A stretch of 64,000 bases of DNA from the NCBI GenBank assembly GCA_027065695.1, contig JAMONP010000097.1:1-64000 (forward strand), written 5' to 3'. The stretch comes from Desulfuromonadales bacterium. GTDB taxonomy: Bacteria > Desulfobacterota > Desulfuromonadia > Desulfuromonadales > BM103. The notes below the pieces were generated by a model that had not been told where the DNA came from, ran no database searches, and saw only the letters and a program-made list of their open reading frames with translations. The position numbers and the translations under genes were made by a program. Each line of letters opens with the position of its first letter. Positions within the stretch are counted from its first letter, which is position 1. Shown here one piece after another: positions 51,974 through 62,349 of this stretch.

Positions 51974-52303
51974 ATGAAACAAACAACTATTCGTTCGAGA
52001 ATCGACCCAGAAATCAAGCAGGAGGCCCAAATCCTCTTGAAAAGGTTCGGACTTTCCATGAGTGACGCCATTCGGTTGTTCCTTCATCAGGTTGTCCTTG
52101 AAAAGGGTCTCCCCTTCGATATTAAACTTCCTGACAATGAGGCCGCAGAGCATGATAGATGGTTCAGAGGGCAGGTAGCTACCGAATTAGTGGCTGCGGA
52201 TAAGACTGGCGCCGAGTTTATTTCTCACAAAGAGGTTGGTGATCGTTGGGATAAGAAACGTGAAAGCTTGCTAAAAACCGGTAAACAAGAGAGCGCGCAG
52301 TGA
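51974..52303 (+). CDS. relB: RelB/DinJ-family antitoxin
   Basis: 109 residues from the ATG at 51974 (GGAG upstream); the open frame to 51845 is not conserved. Ribbon-helix-helix start TTIRSRIDPEIKQEAQILLKRFGLSMSDAIRLFLHQVVLEKGLPFDI is typical of DinJ/RelB; the C-terminal tail would cap the toxin. The stop overlaps the toxin start (GTGA). In the tmRNA island. Confidence 0.88.
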   Translation: MKQTTIRSRIDPEIKQEAQILLKRFGLSMSDAIRLFLHQVVLEKGLPFDIKLPDNEAAEHDRWFRGQVATELVAADKTGAEFISHKEVGDRWDKKRESLLKTGKQESAQ

Positions 52304-52584
52304 AAATAGACTGGCGACCCAAAGCTGTGCGCGATCTTGATGCTATTGTCGACTATATTGCTACTGACAATACAGTTGCGGCAGTAGAGCAAGGCGACGA
52401 GATATATAAACAGGTCACGGATATTAAGAATTTTCCAGAAATAGGCAGACGTGGCCGCGTGCAAGGTACCCTTGAGTTAGTAATTGTCAAAACCCCATAT
52501 ATTGCAGCCTACCGAATAAAGGGAAGTAAGATTCAGGTTTTGCGCATTCTACATAGCTCTCAGCCGTGGCCGAGCTCATTTTGA
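52300..52584 (+). CDS. relE: RelE/ParE-family toxin
   Basis: 94 residues starting at GTG 52300, overlapping relB by 4 bp. WRPKAVRDLDAIVDYIATDN, IGRRGRVQGTLELVIVKTPYIAAYRI and VLRILHSSQPWP are the characteristic ParE/RelE elements (helical hairpin, central strand with Arg, terminal R-x-L-H-x-x-Q-x-W-P). The variant could act on mRNA at the ribosome or on gyrase; sequence alone leans to the broad RelE/ParE family. Confidence 0.88.
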   Translation: MKIDWRPKAVRDLDAIVDYIATDNTVAAVEQGDEIYKQVTDIKNFPEIGRRGRVQGTLELVIVKTPYIAAYRIKGSKIQVLRILHSSQPWPSSF

Positions 52585-52719
52585 CGTAATAACCATCCTC
52601 TTTCCAGGCACCCCATGCGCCTACGCGTACATTTAAAAACAACAATGGGTAACAATTTGGGTAAAGATACGGCCTGCATATAATTAAGCTTGCAAATACA
52701 GATGGTTATACGCCTATTA

Positions 52720-52739
52720 GATGCCCGCCACCTCCACCA
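52720..52739 (+). other. attR-like site: duplicate of the tmRNA 3' end
   Basis: GATGCCCGCCACCTCCACCA, 19 of 20 identical to 49529-49548. It is followed 3 bp later by a strong terminator, probably the one that originally ended ssrA. Defines an island of about 3.2 kb with no integrase gene. Confidence 0.78.
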
Positions 52740-52742
52740 TCT

Positions 52743-52780
52743 GAAACGCCCGACTGATTGTCAGTCGGGCGTTTCTTTTT
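52743..52780 (+). terminator. Strong intrinsic terminator, likely the ancestral ssrA terminator
   Basis: GAAACGCCCGACTGA, loop TTG, TCAGTCGGGCGTTTC: a perfect 15-bp stem followed by TTTTT. Confidence 0.9.
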
Positions 52781-52812
52781 ATAACACAAATAATAGTTTG
52801 CATTATCCTGCT

Positions 52813-52833
52813 ATTTTGTTAATAATACAAAAT
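52813..52833. promoter_or_regulatory. Inverted repeat upstream of hipB
   Basis: ATTTTGT-TAATAAT-ACAAAAT, a perfect 7-bp inverted repeat 23 bp before hipB; candidate autorepression operator. Confidence 0.5.
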
Positions 52834-52856
52834 ATACTTATGGTTAATGGTGAAAT

Positions 52857-53165
52857 ATGCTTGGCTCAGGAAAAACATCTGATAGCTTGAAGTCTCTTGG
52901 TGCAAGATTGCGCGAGGAGCGACTCCGGCTCAACGAGACGCAGAAAGTGTTTGCTGCTCGTATCGGTGTGAGCGTACCAACTCTCTATAAAATGGAGAGC
53001 GGTAACCACAGGGTGACTCTTGGTCATTGGGCTGAAGCTTTAGATATTCTTGGTCGTGTGGAGGATCTGGATAAGTTGTTGGCACCAAAGGAAAATCTCT
53101 TTGACAAATATGAACATATGCAAAGGTCTAAACGTCAGCGAGCTTCCCGTAAGGAGGTTAAATGA
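52857..53165 (+). CDS. hipB: HipB-like helix-turn-helix antitoxin
   Basis: 102 residues, XRE-type helix-turn-helix about 15-65 (LGARLREERLRLNETQKVFAARIGVSVPTLYKMESGNHRVTLGHWAEALDIL) with a basic tail. Overlaps hipA by 4 bp (ATGA). It would repress its own promoter with HipA and neutralise the kinase. Confidence 0.85.
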   Translation: MLGSGKTSDSLKSLGARLREERLRLNETQKVFAARIGVSVPTLYKMESGNHRVTLGHWAEALDILGRVEDLDKLLAPKENLFDKYEHMQRSKRQRASRKEVK

Positions 53166-54352
53166 TATCTCGCATCGAGGCCTGGATAAATCTGGCTGGT
53201 GAACGCATCTTAGCCGGTGAAATGGTCTGCGAAATCGAATCTGATGGACGCGGACGCGGCGCTTTCCGCTACATATCTGACTATATGAAACATCCTGGTG
53301 CCTTTGCATTGGATCCTATTTCACTGCCGTTGCGTGAAGGTGAGTTTGATGTTGGACATCCTGGAATCCTTGGAGTGTTCGAAGACAGTCTGCCAGATGA
53401 CTGGGGGCGGAAGCTTCTGGTTCGCAAGCATCGTATCTCCAGGCATCGTCAGAATCTTCCGAACTTGCTGCTTGCTTTGGGTGCTTCCGGTCTGGGAGCG
53501 CTTTCCTATGCCGAAAAAGGTGTCCCTGATGATACCTCATCAGAAGTGTCTGTCCTGTACCTTGAGCGTTTAGTCGAGGCTGCCGAAGCCTTCGAACGTG
53601 GTGAGGACACCGATATAGACATCAACCTGCTTCTAAGTGCTGGCAGTTCACCGGGTGGGGCGCGTCCTAAAGCTTTGGTTTATGATGAGGGCAGCGATGT
53701 GCACTATCTCGCCAAGTTCCCAAGCATCAAGGACGATGTTGACGTTGTTCGCATTGAATTGGCTACCATGAATCTGGCGGCGAGGGCGGGATTGATAGTT
53801 CCTGAACTTCGTTTGGTGAAATGTGGGTGTAAACTGGTATTGCTGGTCAGGCGTTTTGACATCATCCCGCAGGGGCGGCGTCACATGATCAGTATGCAAA
53901 CCTTGCTTAAGGTCTCAGGCTATTACCAGTGTCGATATTCTGACCTCTTGAGCGTCGTGCGTAAGGTTAGTGCCAACCCTCAAGCTGATTCTGAATGCTT
54001 ATATCGCCAGATGGTCTTTAATGCCGTGGTACACAATACCGATGATCACCTGAAGAACTTCTGGATGGTTTGCGACAGCATGCAGGGATGGCGACTCTCT
54101 AATGCTTTCGACCTCGTTCCTGATATTGGTCAGCGAGGTGAGCATGTCCTCTTCTTCGATCTTGACGCTGTTTACCCAGGACGAGCCAATCTTGAAAGGC
54201 TTGGTCAGTCGTGGGGTATCTCCGCTGCTGTGCAGATTGTCGACCAGGTATTCTCGGCTGTAGCCGATTGGCGTCAAGAATTCAAAGCATGCGGTGTTGC
54301 TTCGAAGGATATTAAGCGGTTCAGTGAAATTGATGATTATCTTCAGCGTTGA
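53162..54352 (+). CDS. hipA: HipA-family toxin kinase
   Basis: 396 residues. N-terminal beta-rich domain (couple_hipA) with GVFEDSLPDDWGRKLL; ATP-binding SSPGGARPKAL (about 161-171); catalytic loop FNAVVHNTDDHLKNFWM with the Asp and Asn; metal-binding FDLVP. E. coli HipA phosphorylates GltX and induces persistence. It lies just outside the tmRNA island, directly beyond the ssrA terminator. Confidence 0.92.
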   Translation: MISRIEAWINLAGERILAGEMVCEIESDGRGRGAFRYISDYMKHPGAFALDPISLPLREGEFDVGHPGILGVFEDSLPDDWGRKLLVRKHRISRHRQNLPNLLLALGASGLGALSYAEKGVPDDTSSEVSVLYLERLVEAAEAFERGEDTDIDINLLLSAGSSPGGARPKALVYDEGSDVHYLAKFPSIKDDVDVVRIELATMNLAARAGLIVPELRLVKCGCKLVLLVRRFDIIPQGRRHMISMQTLLKVSGYYQCRYSDLLSVVRKVSANPQADSECLYRQMVFNAVVHNTDDHLKNFWMVCDSMQGWRLSNAFDLVPDIGQRGEHVLFFDLDAVYPGRANLERLGQSWGISAAVQIVDQVFSAVADWRQEFKACGVASKDIKRFSEIDDYLQR

Positions 54353-54566
54353 GAGTCGTAGAAGAACTTTTTCTGGTTTTGAGGGGAATTATGCCATGAT
54401 TGGACTTGGTGAGTTCCGACCTTTTTGAAAACAACAATGGGCAAGAATTTTGCTTAGGCAAACAAATCCTACAAATAATTGAGTAAAAGTAGTGAATCTT
54501 CCTTTGAGGATTTGTTCAAGTGTTAAGATGGCTTTTTTCTTTGCAAAAAAAACATAAGGATTCGAT

Positions 54567-55598
54567 GTGAAAGCACTGGTGAAACGGAAACCAACCTCCG
54601 GACTCTGGCTGGAAGAGTGTCCAGAACCCGCAATCAGCATCAACGATGTACTGATCAAGATCAAGCGTACCGCAATTTGCGGAACCGATATGCATATCTA
54701 CAACTGGGATGCTTGGGCGCAGAAAACCATCCCGGTGCCGATGATCGTCGGTCACGAATTTGTCGGCGAGATCGTTGAGGTTGGTTCCAATGTAATCGAT
54801 TTCAGTCCGGGCCAGATTGTCTCCGGCGAAGGGCATGTCGTTTGTGGCCGCTGTCGTAACTGCATGGCCGGGCGGCGTCACCTTTGTGCCGATACCAACG
54901 GTATCGGGGTCGACCGGCCCGGTGCCTTCGCCGAATATCTGGCGCTGCCGATGTCCAATGTCTGGGAACATCGCCCAGGAATTGATCTGGATGTGGCGGC
55001 GCTTTTTGACCCCTTGGGCAACGCGGTGCATACCGCCCTACAATATGATCTTCTTGGTGAAGATGTGCTGATCACCGGTGCTGGTCCGATCGGCATCATG
55101 GCTGCTGCCGTTTGCCGACATGCCGGTGCCCGACATGTCGTGGTGACCGATATAAACCCCGGGCGCTTGGCGTTGGCCAAAAATGTGGGTGCGACTTATA
55201 CTGTGGATATCAACAAAGAAAGTCTCGCCGATGTGCAACAGCACTTGGGCATGTCGGAGGGGTTTGATGTCGGCTTGGAAATGTCCGGCAATCCATCCGC
55301 ATTTAATGACCTGCTGACCAACATGTGTCATGGCGGCAAGGTGGCGATTCTGGGAATCCCGGACAATAATATGACCATCGACTGGAGCCGGGTAGTTTTC
55401 AATATGCTCACCCTGAGGGGGATTTACGGTCGGGAGATGTACGAAACCTGGTACAAGATGTCGGTGATGATTGAGTCAGGACTGGACATTTCACCGATCA
55501 TCACTCACCGTATTGATTATAGCGAATTCGAGCAAGGTTTTGCCGCCATGAATACCGGTGAGGCATGCAAAGTCATCTTGAACTGGGATGCGCGATAA
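54567..55598 (+). CDS. tdh: L-threonine 3-dehydrogenase
   Basis: 343 residues. Zinc-dependent medium-chain dehydrogenase: [15 protein letters not shown] and GHEFVGEI bind catalytic zinc, [15 protein letters not shown] structural zinc; [18 protein letters not shown] is the NAD motif. It oxidises threonine to 2-amino-3-oxobutanoate, used by the kbl product encoded 31 bp downstream. AAGGA precedes the ATG. Confidence 0.96.
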   Translation: MKALVKRKPTSGLWLEECPEPAISINDVLIKIKRTAICGTDMHIYNWDAWAQKTIPVPMIVGHEFVGEIVEVGSNVIDFSPGQIVSGEGHVVCGRCRNCMAGRRHLCADTNGIGVDRPGAFAEYLALPMSNVWEHRPGIDLDVAALFDPLGNAVHTALQYDLLGEDVLITGAGPIGIMAAAVCRHAGARHVVVTDINPGRLALAKNVGATYTVDINKESLADVQQHLGMSEGFDVGLEMSGNPSAFNDLLTNMCHGGKVAILGIPDNNMTIDWSRVVFNMLTLRGIYGREMYETWYKMSVMIESGLDISPIITHRIDYSEFEQGFAAMNTGEACKVILNWDAR

Positions 55599-55628
55599 GT
55601 TTCAACCTTGTTTTTGGGAGGAAGTGTC

Positions 55629-56819
55629 ATGTCCGAAAAATTCCACGCCTACTTAAGTGCCGAACTGGAAGAGATTGAGTCCGCCGGTCTGTATAAAAGT
55701 GAACGTCTGATTACCACTCCGCAGAGTGCTCATGTGGGTGTCCGCAATGGTGGCGAGGTGTTAAATCTCTGTGCCAATAATTACCTCGGCCTGGCCCAGC
55801 ATCCAGAGGTGAACGCTGCCGCCCGGCGCGGTTTGGAGGACTGGGGCTTTGGCATGGCGTCAGTACGCTTTATCTGTGGAACCCAGGTTTTGCATAAACA
55901 GCTTGAAGACAAACTCAGCAATTTTTTGGGCACTGAGGACACTATCCTTTATCCGTCCTGTTTTGACGCTAACGGTGGGTTGTTCGAAACCCTGCTGAAC
56001 AAAGAAGATGCCGTCATCTCCGACGAACTGAACCACGCCAGCATTATCGACGGTGTACGTTTGTGCAAAGCTGGGCGCTACCGCTATCGCAACAACGATA
56101 TGCGAGATCTGGAAGAGCAGTTAAAGGCCGCCGACAAAAACGGCGCACGATTCAAACTGATCACCACCGATGGAGTCTTCTCTATGGATGGCTATATCGC
56201 CCGGGTCGATGAAATCTGTGCTCTGGCTGATAAATACGACGCCTTGGTCCATGTCGACGATTCGCATGCTACCGGCTTTATTGGTGCCGGCGGCCGTGGC
56301 ACTCCCGAATATCGCGGCTGCATGGAGCGGGTCGATATCATCACCGGCACCCTGGGTAAGGCATTGGGCGGGGCCAGCGGTGGGTTCACCAGTGCAGGCA
56401 AAAAGGTTGTCGAACTACTGCGGCAGCGCTCGCGACCATACCTCTTCTCCAACACGGTAGCACCATCAGCCGTGGCCGGGGCTCTGAAGGCAATCGATCT
56501 GGTGAATGAATCGAGTGTCTTGCGTGACCGCTTGCGGGACAATACCTCTCAGTTTCGCCAAGGGTTGGAGAGCCACGGTTTTGAACTTTTGCCTGGTGAA
56601 CACCCGATTGTCCCGGTGATGTTGCACGACGCCTTGGTCGCAGGAAAGTTTGCCGACGCCATGTTGGTGCAGGGCATCTTCGTGGTGGCATTTTCCTACC
56701 CGGTGGTGCCGAAAGGCAAGGCGCGTATCCGGACTCAGATGTCGGCAGCTTTGACAGCAGACGACCTGGGTTTTGCGATTGAAGCCTTTGGCCGCGTCAA
56801 AAAAGAGCTGGGGCTTTAA
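55629..56819 (+). CDS. kbl: 2-amino-3-oxobutanoate CoA ligase (glycine C-acetyltransferase)
   Basis: 396 residues from the ATG at 55629 with GGGAGGAAG upstream. [44 protein letters not shown] and the PLP-lysine [14 protein letters not shown] are characteristic. It cleaves the tdh product with CoA into glycine and acetyl-CoA. Together they form the threonine-to-glycine route. Confidence 0.96.
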   Translation: MSEKFHAYLSAELEEIESAGLYKSERLITTPQSAHVGVRNGGEVLNLCANNYLGLAQHPEVNAAARRGLEDWGFGMASVRFICGTQVLHKQLEDKLSNFLGTEDTILYPSCFDANGGLFETLLNKEDAVISDELNHASIIDGVRLCKAGRYRYRNNDMRDLEEQLKAADKNGARFKLITTDGVFSMDGYIARVDEICALADKYDALVHVDDSHATGFIGAGGRGTPEYRGCMERVDIITGTLGKALGGASGGFTSAGKKVVELLRQRSRPYLFSNTVAPSAVAGALKAIDLVNESSVLRDRLRDNTSQFRQGLESHGFELLPGEHPIVPVMLHDALVAGKFADAMLVQGIFVVAFSYPVVPKGKARIRTQMSAALTADDLGFAIEAFGRVKKELGL

Positions 56820-56901
56820 TCTGCGAGGGTATGATTTGTGGTGACCTGCAGAGTACTTACTGATTCATGGTTATTGCTCAAACTGTGAAATAGCGATAAC
56901 T

Positions 56902-57750
56902 TTATTCGTAAAATAATTCTTCGGTAAAGCTTGTAATACCATCGTCAAGGTGAATTTTTATCAAATGAACCCGCAGCGCAGAAGTTCCCCAATTTTCCAA
57001 ATAGAAAAACATATTATAATCGGCCACACGATTAGCTGATGACAGCGAACCAACCATGTATTGGGTAAATGAACTGTCAAAATGGAGATCTGTGCTCTTT
57101 CTCAAATCGAGGAGGTGGGTGTGACCGCAGAAAACATCCTCAATCTTGTGTTCTCTGACAAAAGTGGTCAATGTTAAGGGATTCAGGAGCGGTGTCACAT
57201 CTCCGGTCAAAATCGAGTGATGAATCAACATCATGGACTTATCATATTCCATCCGACTGATCTTCTCGGAGATTATCCTTAAAATTTCCTCTTCAACAAA
57301 ACCTTCATCTTGGTAAAGAACATTGGAATCTATACAAATAACCAGCACGGTCATGTTGTCAACGGTAACTAGCTTAATATAATTATGATCAGTGAAATAA
57401 TTCTTTGTTTTTGAAATGTCCTGTTTTAAATAAATATCTTTTTTGGTCGTCAGTTCTGGTCTTGACGGCAAAATCACTTCATCATGGTCAATGTATTTCT
57501 GGTAATATTCATTCGTGCGCATATTCCTTTTATCGTGATTGCCGATAATAGAAATAACATTTTCACAGGTAATACCCTTTAAGAACTCTCCCGCATCCTG
57601 AAATTCACTTTCAAGCCCATCGGTGGTACTGTCACCCGTATTAATAACCAGGTCAGCAGGGTATGAGTTTATTTTATCAAGCAATATTTTGTTATTACCA
57701 TCCCAATGACGTGTTCCAAAATGCAAATCGGATATATGTAAAATATTCAC
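56902..57750 (-). CDS. Calcineurin-type metallophosphoesterase
   Basis: 282 residues. Metal-binding motifs in order: ISDLHFGTRHWD, NTGDSTTDG, IIGNHDKRN, MLIHHSIL and CGHTHLLDLR, all intact. The family cleaves phosphomonoesters or diesters, including cyclic nucleotides; the substrate is not predictable. It stands alone, 126 bp from aapP and codon use is more A/T-rich than neighbours. Confidence 0.88.
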   Translation of the reverse strand: MNILHISDLHFGTRHWDGNNKILLDKINSYPADLVINTGDSTTDGLESEFQDAGEFLKGITCENVISIIGNHDKRNMRTNEYYQKYIDHDEVILPSRPELTTKKDIYLKQDISKTKNYFTDHNYIKLVTVDNMTVLVICIDSNVLYQDEGFVEEEILRIISEKISRMEYDKSMMLIHHSILTGDVTPLLNPLTLTTFVREHKIEDVFCGHTHLLDLRKSTDLHFDSSFTQYMVGSLSSANRVADYNMFFYLENWGTSALRVHLIKIHLDDGITSFTEELFYE

Positions 57751-57876
57751 TCCAGATGTCCTTTATTAAGTGGTGAGACCTATCGATCCATGTAACAAGT
57801 GATCCACGGTGAATTTGGATTTATCATCCTGACCCTGATTTAACAAGGACCGAGCTCTCAATGTGATCCTGAAAGG

Positions 57877-58662
57877 TCAGAGTATTTGACTGAGAAACTC
57901 TTTAGTTCGTTCATGCTGGGGGTTGTTGAAAAACTCTTCAGGTTCATTCTCTTCAACGATATCACCCTCGTCCATAAAAATTATTCGGTCGGCGACGGTT
58001 TTGGCAAAGGCCATCTCATGGGTCACCACGATCATAGTCATTCCTGTGTCAGCCAGTTCAATCATGACATCAAGAACTTCTTTGATCATCTCCGGGTCAA
58101 GCGCAGAAGTCGGTTCATCAAATAACATGATTTTGGGATTCATGCACAAAGAGCGGGCGATGGCCACGCGCTGCTGCTGTCCACCTGAAAGTTGGTCGGG
58201 GAATTTGTCGGCCTGTTCGGGAATCTTAACCCGCTCAAGATACTTTCTGGCGGTGGCCTGAGCATCGGTTCTACTCATTTTTCGAACCCAGGTTGGACCC
58301 AGAGTGAGGTTATCTAAAATAGTCAGATGGGGAAACAGATTGAAGCCTTGAAACACCATACCAACTTCAGTGCGAATATGGTCAATGTTCTTAAGGTTTT
58401 TGTTGAGTGTTATGCCATCGACGACGATGTTACCTTTTTGATGCACCTCAAGATGATTGATACAGCGGATCAGGGTTGATTTTCCTGATCCTGATGGGCC
58501 GCATATCACGATCCGCTCACCCTCGTGAACCTTGAGATTGATGTCTTTTAGCACATGAAAATCACCGTACCATTTATTGACCTGTTCAAACTCAATGATA
58601 ACTTCGCTGGAAGCGGCAGAGACCAGGTGCTCCCTGGTCTTCTGCATCGTTGTTTCTGTCAT
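57877..58662 (-). CDS. aapP: Amino acid ABC transporter ATPase (AapP/GlnQ type)
   Basis: 261 residues. Walker [10 protein letters not shown], signature [15 protein letters not shown], Walker [15 protein letters not shown] and switch His in [11 protein letters not shown] roughly 20-residue N-terminal extension precedes the usual start. Last gene of aapJQMP; powers import of polar amino acids. Confidence 0.93.
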   Translation of the reverse strand: MTETTMQKTREHLVSAASSEVIIEFEQVNKWYGDFHVLKDINLKVHEGERIVICGPSGSGKSTLIRCINHLEVHQKGNIVVDGITLNKNLKNIDHIRTEVGMVFQGFNLFPHLTILDNLTLGPTWVRKMSRTDAQATARKYLERVKIPEQADKFPDQLSGGQQQRVAIARSLCMNPKIMLFDEPTSALDPEMIKEVLDVMIELADTGMTMIVVTHEMAFAKTVADRIIFMDEGDIVEENEPEEFFNNPQHERTKEFLSQIL

Positions 58663-58687
58663 GCTTTCTCCTCGGTGACTTCCCTGG

Positions 58688-60022
58688 TCAATGCTTGTGT
58701 CCAGTTGATAGTTTCACTTCCAGGTGGCGACTGTATTTTGACATGGCAAAGCAGATCAAAAAGAACATCATCGCACCAAACACAAGCGGCTCTATATGAA
58801 GTCCAAGCCAAGTTCTGTCTTTGCCGATCGCGCGTAACATGTTGAGAACATCGAACAGACCGATGATGGATACCAGTGTGGTGTCTTTCAGCAGCGAAAT
58901 AAAGTTGCCGACAATATTAGGAATCATATTCTTCAAGGCCTGGGGCATGATAATCAGGCCCATGGTCTGCCAATAGCCCAGACCGATGGTGTGTCCCCCT
59001 TCAAATTGGCCTCGGGGAATGGTCTGCAGGCCTCCTCGAACGGTTTCAGCCATATAACAGGCGCTGAAAAGGCAGACAGCGATGATAACCTGGGTTAGCT
59101 TGTTGAGGACAAAACCTTCTGGCATAAACAAAGGAAACATCGTCGTAGCCATAAATAAAACAGTTATCAAAGGGACCGAACGGAACAGTTCGATGATTGA
59201 GATGCTGAGTGCCCTGGCGATCGGCATCTCGGAGCGCCGCCCAAGGGCAAGAATAATTCCGCCCGGCAGTGCCGAGGCAATGCCGATCCCAGCTACCACA
59301 AAAGTGAGAAACAAACCGCCCCATTTGGTCCATGAAACTCCCTCAAGGTTCCAGTTCATTTGCCACACATAAACCAAGATAAAGCCGAGAGCAAGAACGC
59401 CTAGAAATATATTGCGCCGGTTCTTTTCATTGACATTTTTCTGACCCAATAAAAAGGGTAGAAACTCGGGCAGACTGCGACCGATCAACACACCAATAAT
59501 CGAATGTATGGTATTCGCTGCCAGACAAACGATTGCTGCGGTGAACATGATCTGCATGAAGATGCCCTTATCACCACCAGCAAAAAGGTAGCCTGCAAGG
59601 AAAGGATAGAGGAAGACTGCAGTCAGACCGATAGATATTTTTGCCTTAACCCTTGGCAGCCAAAGTGGCAGCAACCAAATGAAAAGAGAAAATATGCCAA
59701 GGTTAATCCGCCACAATTCCTCTCTCGGGTAGCGGCCATAGAAAATGTTGTCCACCCACGCAAAAATACCTGCCCAGCAGGCACCATCAGGATTGATACT
59801 GAAACACTCACGTCGATTATCAGCAACCCACACAGCATCGGCAATTCCCCATACCCACACCGCCTTGACCACCATAAAAATAATATAAAGGGTCACGAAG
59901 GTGAGGAGACTGTTGAACACTGAGTTAAACAGGTTCTTTTTCATCCAGCCTACAACTGATGTTTCCGATAAAGGTGCCGGCAGGGCGGATGTTTTCACCG
60001 CTTTTACAATAGCCATGATCAA
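58688..60022 (-). CDS. aapM: Amino acid ABC transporter permease (AapM type)
   Basis: 444 residues, longer than GlnP-type permeases as expected for AapM. Extra N-terminal helices, then the HEAT-type permease core with the EAA loop [33 protein letters not shown]. Overlaps aapQ by 4 bp (ATGA). Pairs with AapQ to form the channel. Confidence 0.92.
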   Translation of the reverse strand: MIMAIVKAVKTSALPAPLSETSVVGWMKKNLFNSVFNSLLTFVTLYIIFMVVKAVWVWGIADAVWVADNRRECFSINPDGACWAGIFAWVDNIFYGRYPREELWRINLGIFSLFIWLLPLWLPRVKAKISIGLTAVFLYPFLAGYLFAGGDKGIFMQIMFTAAIVCLAANTIHSIIGVLIGRSLPEFLPFLLGQKNVNEKNRRNIFLGVLALGFILVYVWQMNWNLEGVSWTKWGGLFLTFVVAGIGIASALPGGIILALGRRSEMPIARALSISIIELFRSVPLITVLFMATTMFPLFMPEGFVLNKLTQVIIAVCLFSACYMAETVRGGLQTIPRGQFEGGHTIGLGYWQTMGLIIMPQALKNMIPNIVGNFISLLKDTTLVSIIGLFDVLNMLRAIGKDRTWLGLHIEPLVFGAMMFFLICFAMSKYSRHLEVKLSTGHKH

Positions 60023-61200
60023 CGCTCCACCAATTGTACGCGTTTATTGTAAATATTCATAAGCCACGAAATAATCAGACTGACGACCATGTAAAAGGCC
60101 ATGGTCATACAGACCAACTCAATCGCGTAACCGGCCTGGTTAAGCGATGTCTGCATGAAAAGAGAGACCAGATCCGGATAACCGATAGCGATGGCCAGCG
60201 ATGAATTCTTGATTGTCGTCATACAATTACTGATCATCGGAGGAATAATAGCGGGCATCGCCTGGGGAATAATGACAAGAGACATTGACCGATTATTACT
60301 GAGGCCAAGTGACTTCGCAGCCTCATGTTGTCCCTTGTTTACCGATAGAATGCCGGCACGCACCATTTCGGCCGTATAGGAGGCATGATAAATGGTCAAG
60401 GCAAACAGAAGGGCCATGAAAGAGGGCGGCAGGCTAGCACCGCCGACAAAGTTGAATCCTTCAAGTTTCGGAATGTCCCAGTCAAGTGGCATTCCGGTCA
60501 TAAAATAGACAACTCCCGGCAGCAAAATAAGTAATGCTGCGGAGACTATAAAAGTCGGGTATGTTTGCCCGGTTTTGTCCTGACGGTTTTTGGCCCAGCG
60601 TCTAAAAGCAACAACTGCGATGACTGCAATGCTAGCGGCTACTCCGGTCAACCAGAGAAGATCACCTGGTATTGGCCATGGCATGTAAAGGCCACGATTA
60701 TTGAGTAGCAAAACCTCGGCACCACCGGACAGGTCAATGCTGCTCTTGACTCTGGGTAGCAGAGAGAAAACGCCGATATACCAAAAGATAATCTGTATCA
60801 ATAGCGGCGTGTTGCGAAAGATTTCCACATAGGCCAAGGCCACTTTGGAGACCAGCCAATTGCTGGAAAGCCTCATAACACCAATAAAAAATCCCAGCAT
60901 AGTGCTGAGTATAATTGCCAGGGCTGAAACATAGAGTGTGTTGAGAGCGCCAATGAAGAAGATGCGGCCATAGGTTCCAACTCCGGCCTCGTTGGAAATA
61001 AGCTTGAAAGAACTGTCGAATCCGGCTGCAACATTAAGGAAGCCGAAACCCGTGTGCATGCCGCGTGCTTCGAGATTTTGTGCAGTGTTGCTGACAAGGG
61101 ACCAGACGAACCAGCCTACAGCAGCAGCGATCAGGGCTTGATAGAAAACCGAGCGAACCCGCTCATCATGAAAAAAATCAAACTTTTCTTTTGGCTTCAT
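60019..61200 (-). CDS. aapQ: Amino acid ABC transporter permease (AapQ type)
   Basis: 393 residues; FGFLNVAAGFDSS near the start is typical of AapQ; EAA loop GQHEAAKSLGLSNNRSMSLVIIPQAMPAIIPPMISN. About eight helices. Separated from aapJ by a gap that contains a strong hairpin. Confidence 0.92.
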   Translation of the reverse strand: MKPKEKFDFFHDERVRSVFYQALIAAAVGWFVWSLVSNTAQNLEARGMHTGFGFLNVAAGFDSSFKLISNEAGVGTYGRIFFIGALNTLYVSALAIILSTMLGFFIGVMRLSSNWLVSKVALAYVEIFRNTPLLIQIIFWYIGVFSLLPRVKSSIDLSGGAEVLLLNNRGLYMPWPIPGDLLWLTGVAASIAVIAVVAFRRWAKNRQDKTGQTYPTFIVSAALLILLPGVVYFMTGMPLDWDIPKLEGFNFVGGASLPPSFMALLFALTIYHASYTAEMVRAGILSVNKGQHEAAKSLGLSNNRSMSLVIIPQAMPAIIPPMISNCMTTIKNSSLAIAIGYPDLVSLFMQTSLNQAGYAIELVCMTMAFYMVVSLIISWLMNIYNKRVQLVER

Positions 61201-61246
61201 GTGTACGGATTCTTCGCTATTATGGTTCCAGGTTTTTGGTTTTTAG

Positions 61247-61275
61247 CTTGCCAGCCCCTTTGAAAGGCTGGCAAG
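61247..61275 (-). other. REP-like hairpin between aapJ and aapQ
   Basis: CTTGCCAGCC and GGCTGGCAAG form a perfect 10-bp stem with a 9-nt loop, with no T-run on the minus strand. Such hairpins after binding-protein genes usually protect the upstream message, giving more binding protein than permease. Confidence 0.7.
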
Positions 61276-61311
61276 CGTTCCCACCGAGTTTGATTGGGAG
61301 ATACTGACGAA

Positions 61312-62349
61312 TTAGCGCATAGGCGGTGAATACATCAGGCCACCGTTGGTCCAAAGCTCGTTAAGGGTTCCTTTACGATCGATGCCAAGGGCACCTTTGC
61401 CGCTACCGATATATTTTTCGTAGTTTTCACCGTAATTACCGACCTGCTTGATGATATTGTAGGCCCAGTCTTTGGAGAGCCCCAAACCTTCATTAAGGTT
61501 ACCCTCAACGCCAAGCATACGGCGCACATCCACATTTTTTGAACTGGCACGCATTTTATCAACATTCGCGCTGGTCACGCCTAGTTCCTCGGCGTTGATC
61601 ATGGCAAATTCTGACCATCTGACAATGTTGGCCCACTGACTATCCCCTTGTCGCACCGCAGGACCTAGAGGCTCTTTGGAAATGGTTTCGGGCAGAATCA
61701 TATGATCGTCAGGCTTCGGAAATGAAATGATATTTGCGGCCAATGATGATTTATCAATAGATACCGCATCGCATCCACCCTTAAGATATGTATCATCACG
61801 GACATTCCAGTCCTCAAAGGTGACAGCGGTGATATTGAGGTTGTTTGCCCGGCTGAAGTCCGCCAGATTCAGTTCACTGGTTGTACCGGTCGTCACGCAC
61901 ACCTTCGCACCCTTCAGTTGGAACGCACTGGTGATACCACTCGACTTGAGAACTGTAAAGCCTTGACCATCATAGAAATTTGGTGTCAGAAAATCCAACC
62001 CAAGCTGAGTATCACGTGACATTGTCCAGGTCGCGGTGCGCGATAAAAGATCAGATTCGCCATTGGCCAGAGCGGTAAAGCGTGCTTGGCTACTAACGGA
62101 TTGGAATTCCACTTTATTTTTATCGCCAAAAATGGCTGCGGCTACAGCCTGACATACGGCCACATCCAGGCCATACCAGTTGCCCTTGGCATCAAGATTA
62201 TAAAAACCACCCGAAGGAGTGCCAACCTGACAGCGTAAATGACCACGTTTTTTGACAATATCCAGTGTTTTCCCTGCTGCCGAAGCGGAAATAGGGGCTG
62301 CCATTACGGCGAGCGCTACAACCAATGTGAATAAAGTTGAGAGCTTCAT
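61312..62349 (-). CDS. aapJ: Amino acid ABC transporter substrate-binding protein (AapJ type)
   Basis: 345 residues, signal peptide 1-24 ending ASA. LRCQVGTPSGGFYNLDAKGNWYGLDVAVCQAVAAAIFGD, RTATWTMSRDTQLGLDF and the C-terminal GLMYSPPMR are typical AapJ features. Binds a broad range of L-amino acids in the periplasm. First gene of aapJQMP; AGGAAG precedes the ATG. Confidence 0.95.
   Translation of the reverse strand: MKLSTLFTLVVALAVMAAPISASAAGKTLDIVKKRGHLRCQVGTPSGGFYNLDAKGNWYGLDVAVCQAVAAAIFGDKNKVEFQSVSSQARFTALANGESDLLSRTATWTMSRDTQLGLDFLTPNFYDGQGFTVLKSSGITSAFQLKGAKVCVTTGTTSELNLADFSRANNLNITAVTFEDWNVRDDTYLKGGCDAVSIDKSSLAANIISFPKPDDHMILPETISKEPLGPAVRQGDSQWANIVRWSEFAMINAEELGVTSANVDKMRASSKNVDVRRMLGVEGNLNEGLGLSKDWAYNIIKQVGNYGENYEKYIGSGKGALGIDRKGTLNELWTNGGLMYSPPMR

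Noticed and set aside
52635-54450. Short direct repeat AACAACAATGGG at about 52638 and about 54430 as a second att pair around hipBA
   Set aside because: Only about 12-18 imperfect A-rich bases match, with no tRNA or tmRNA context; too little to define an element.
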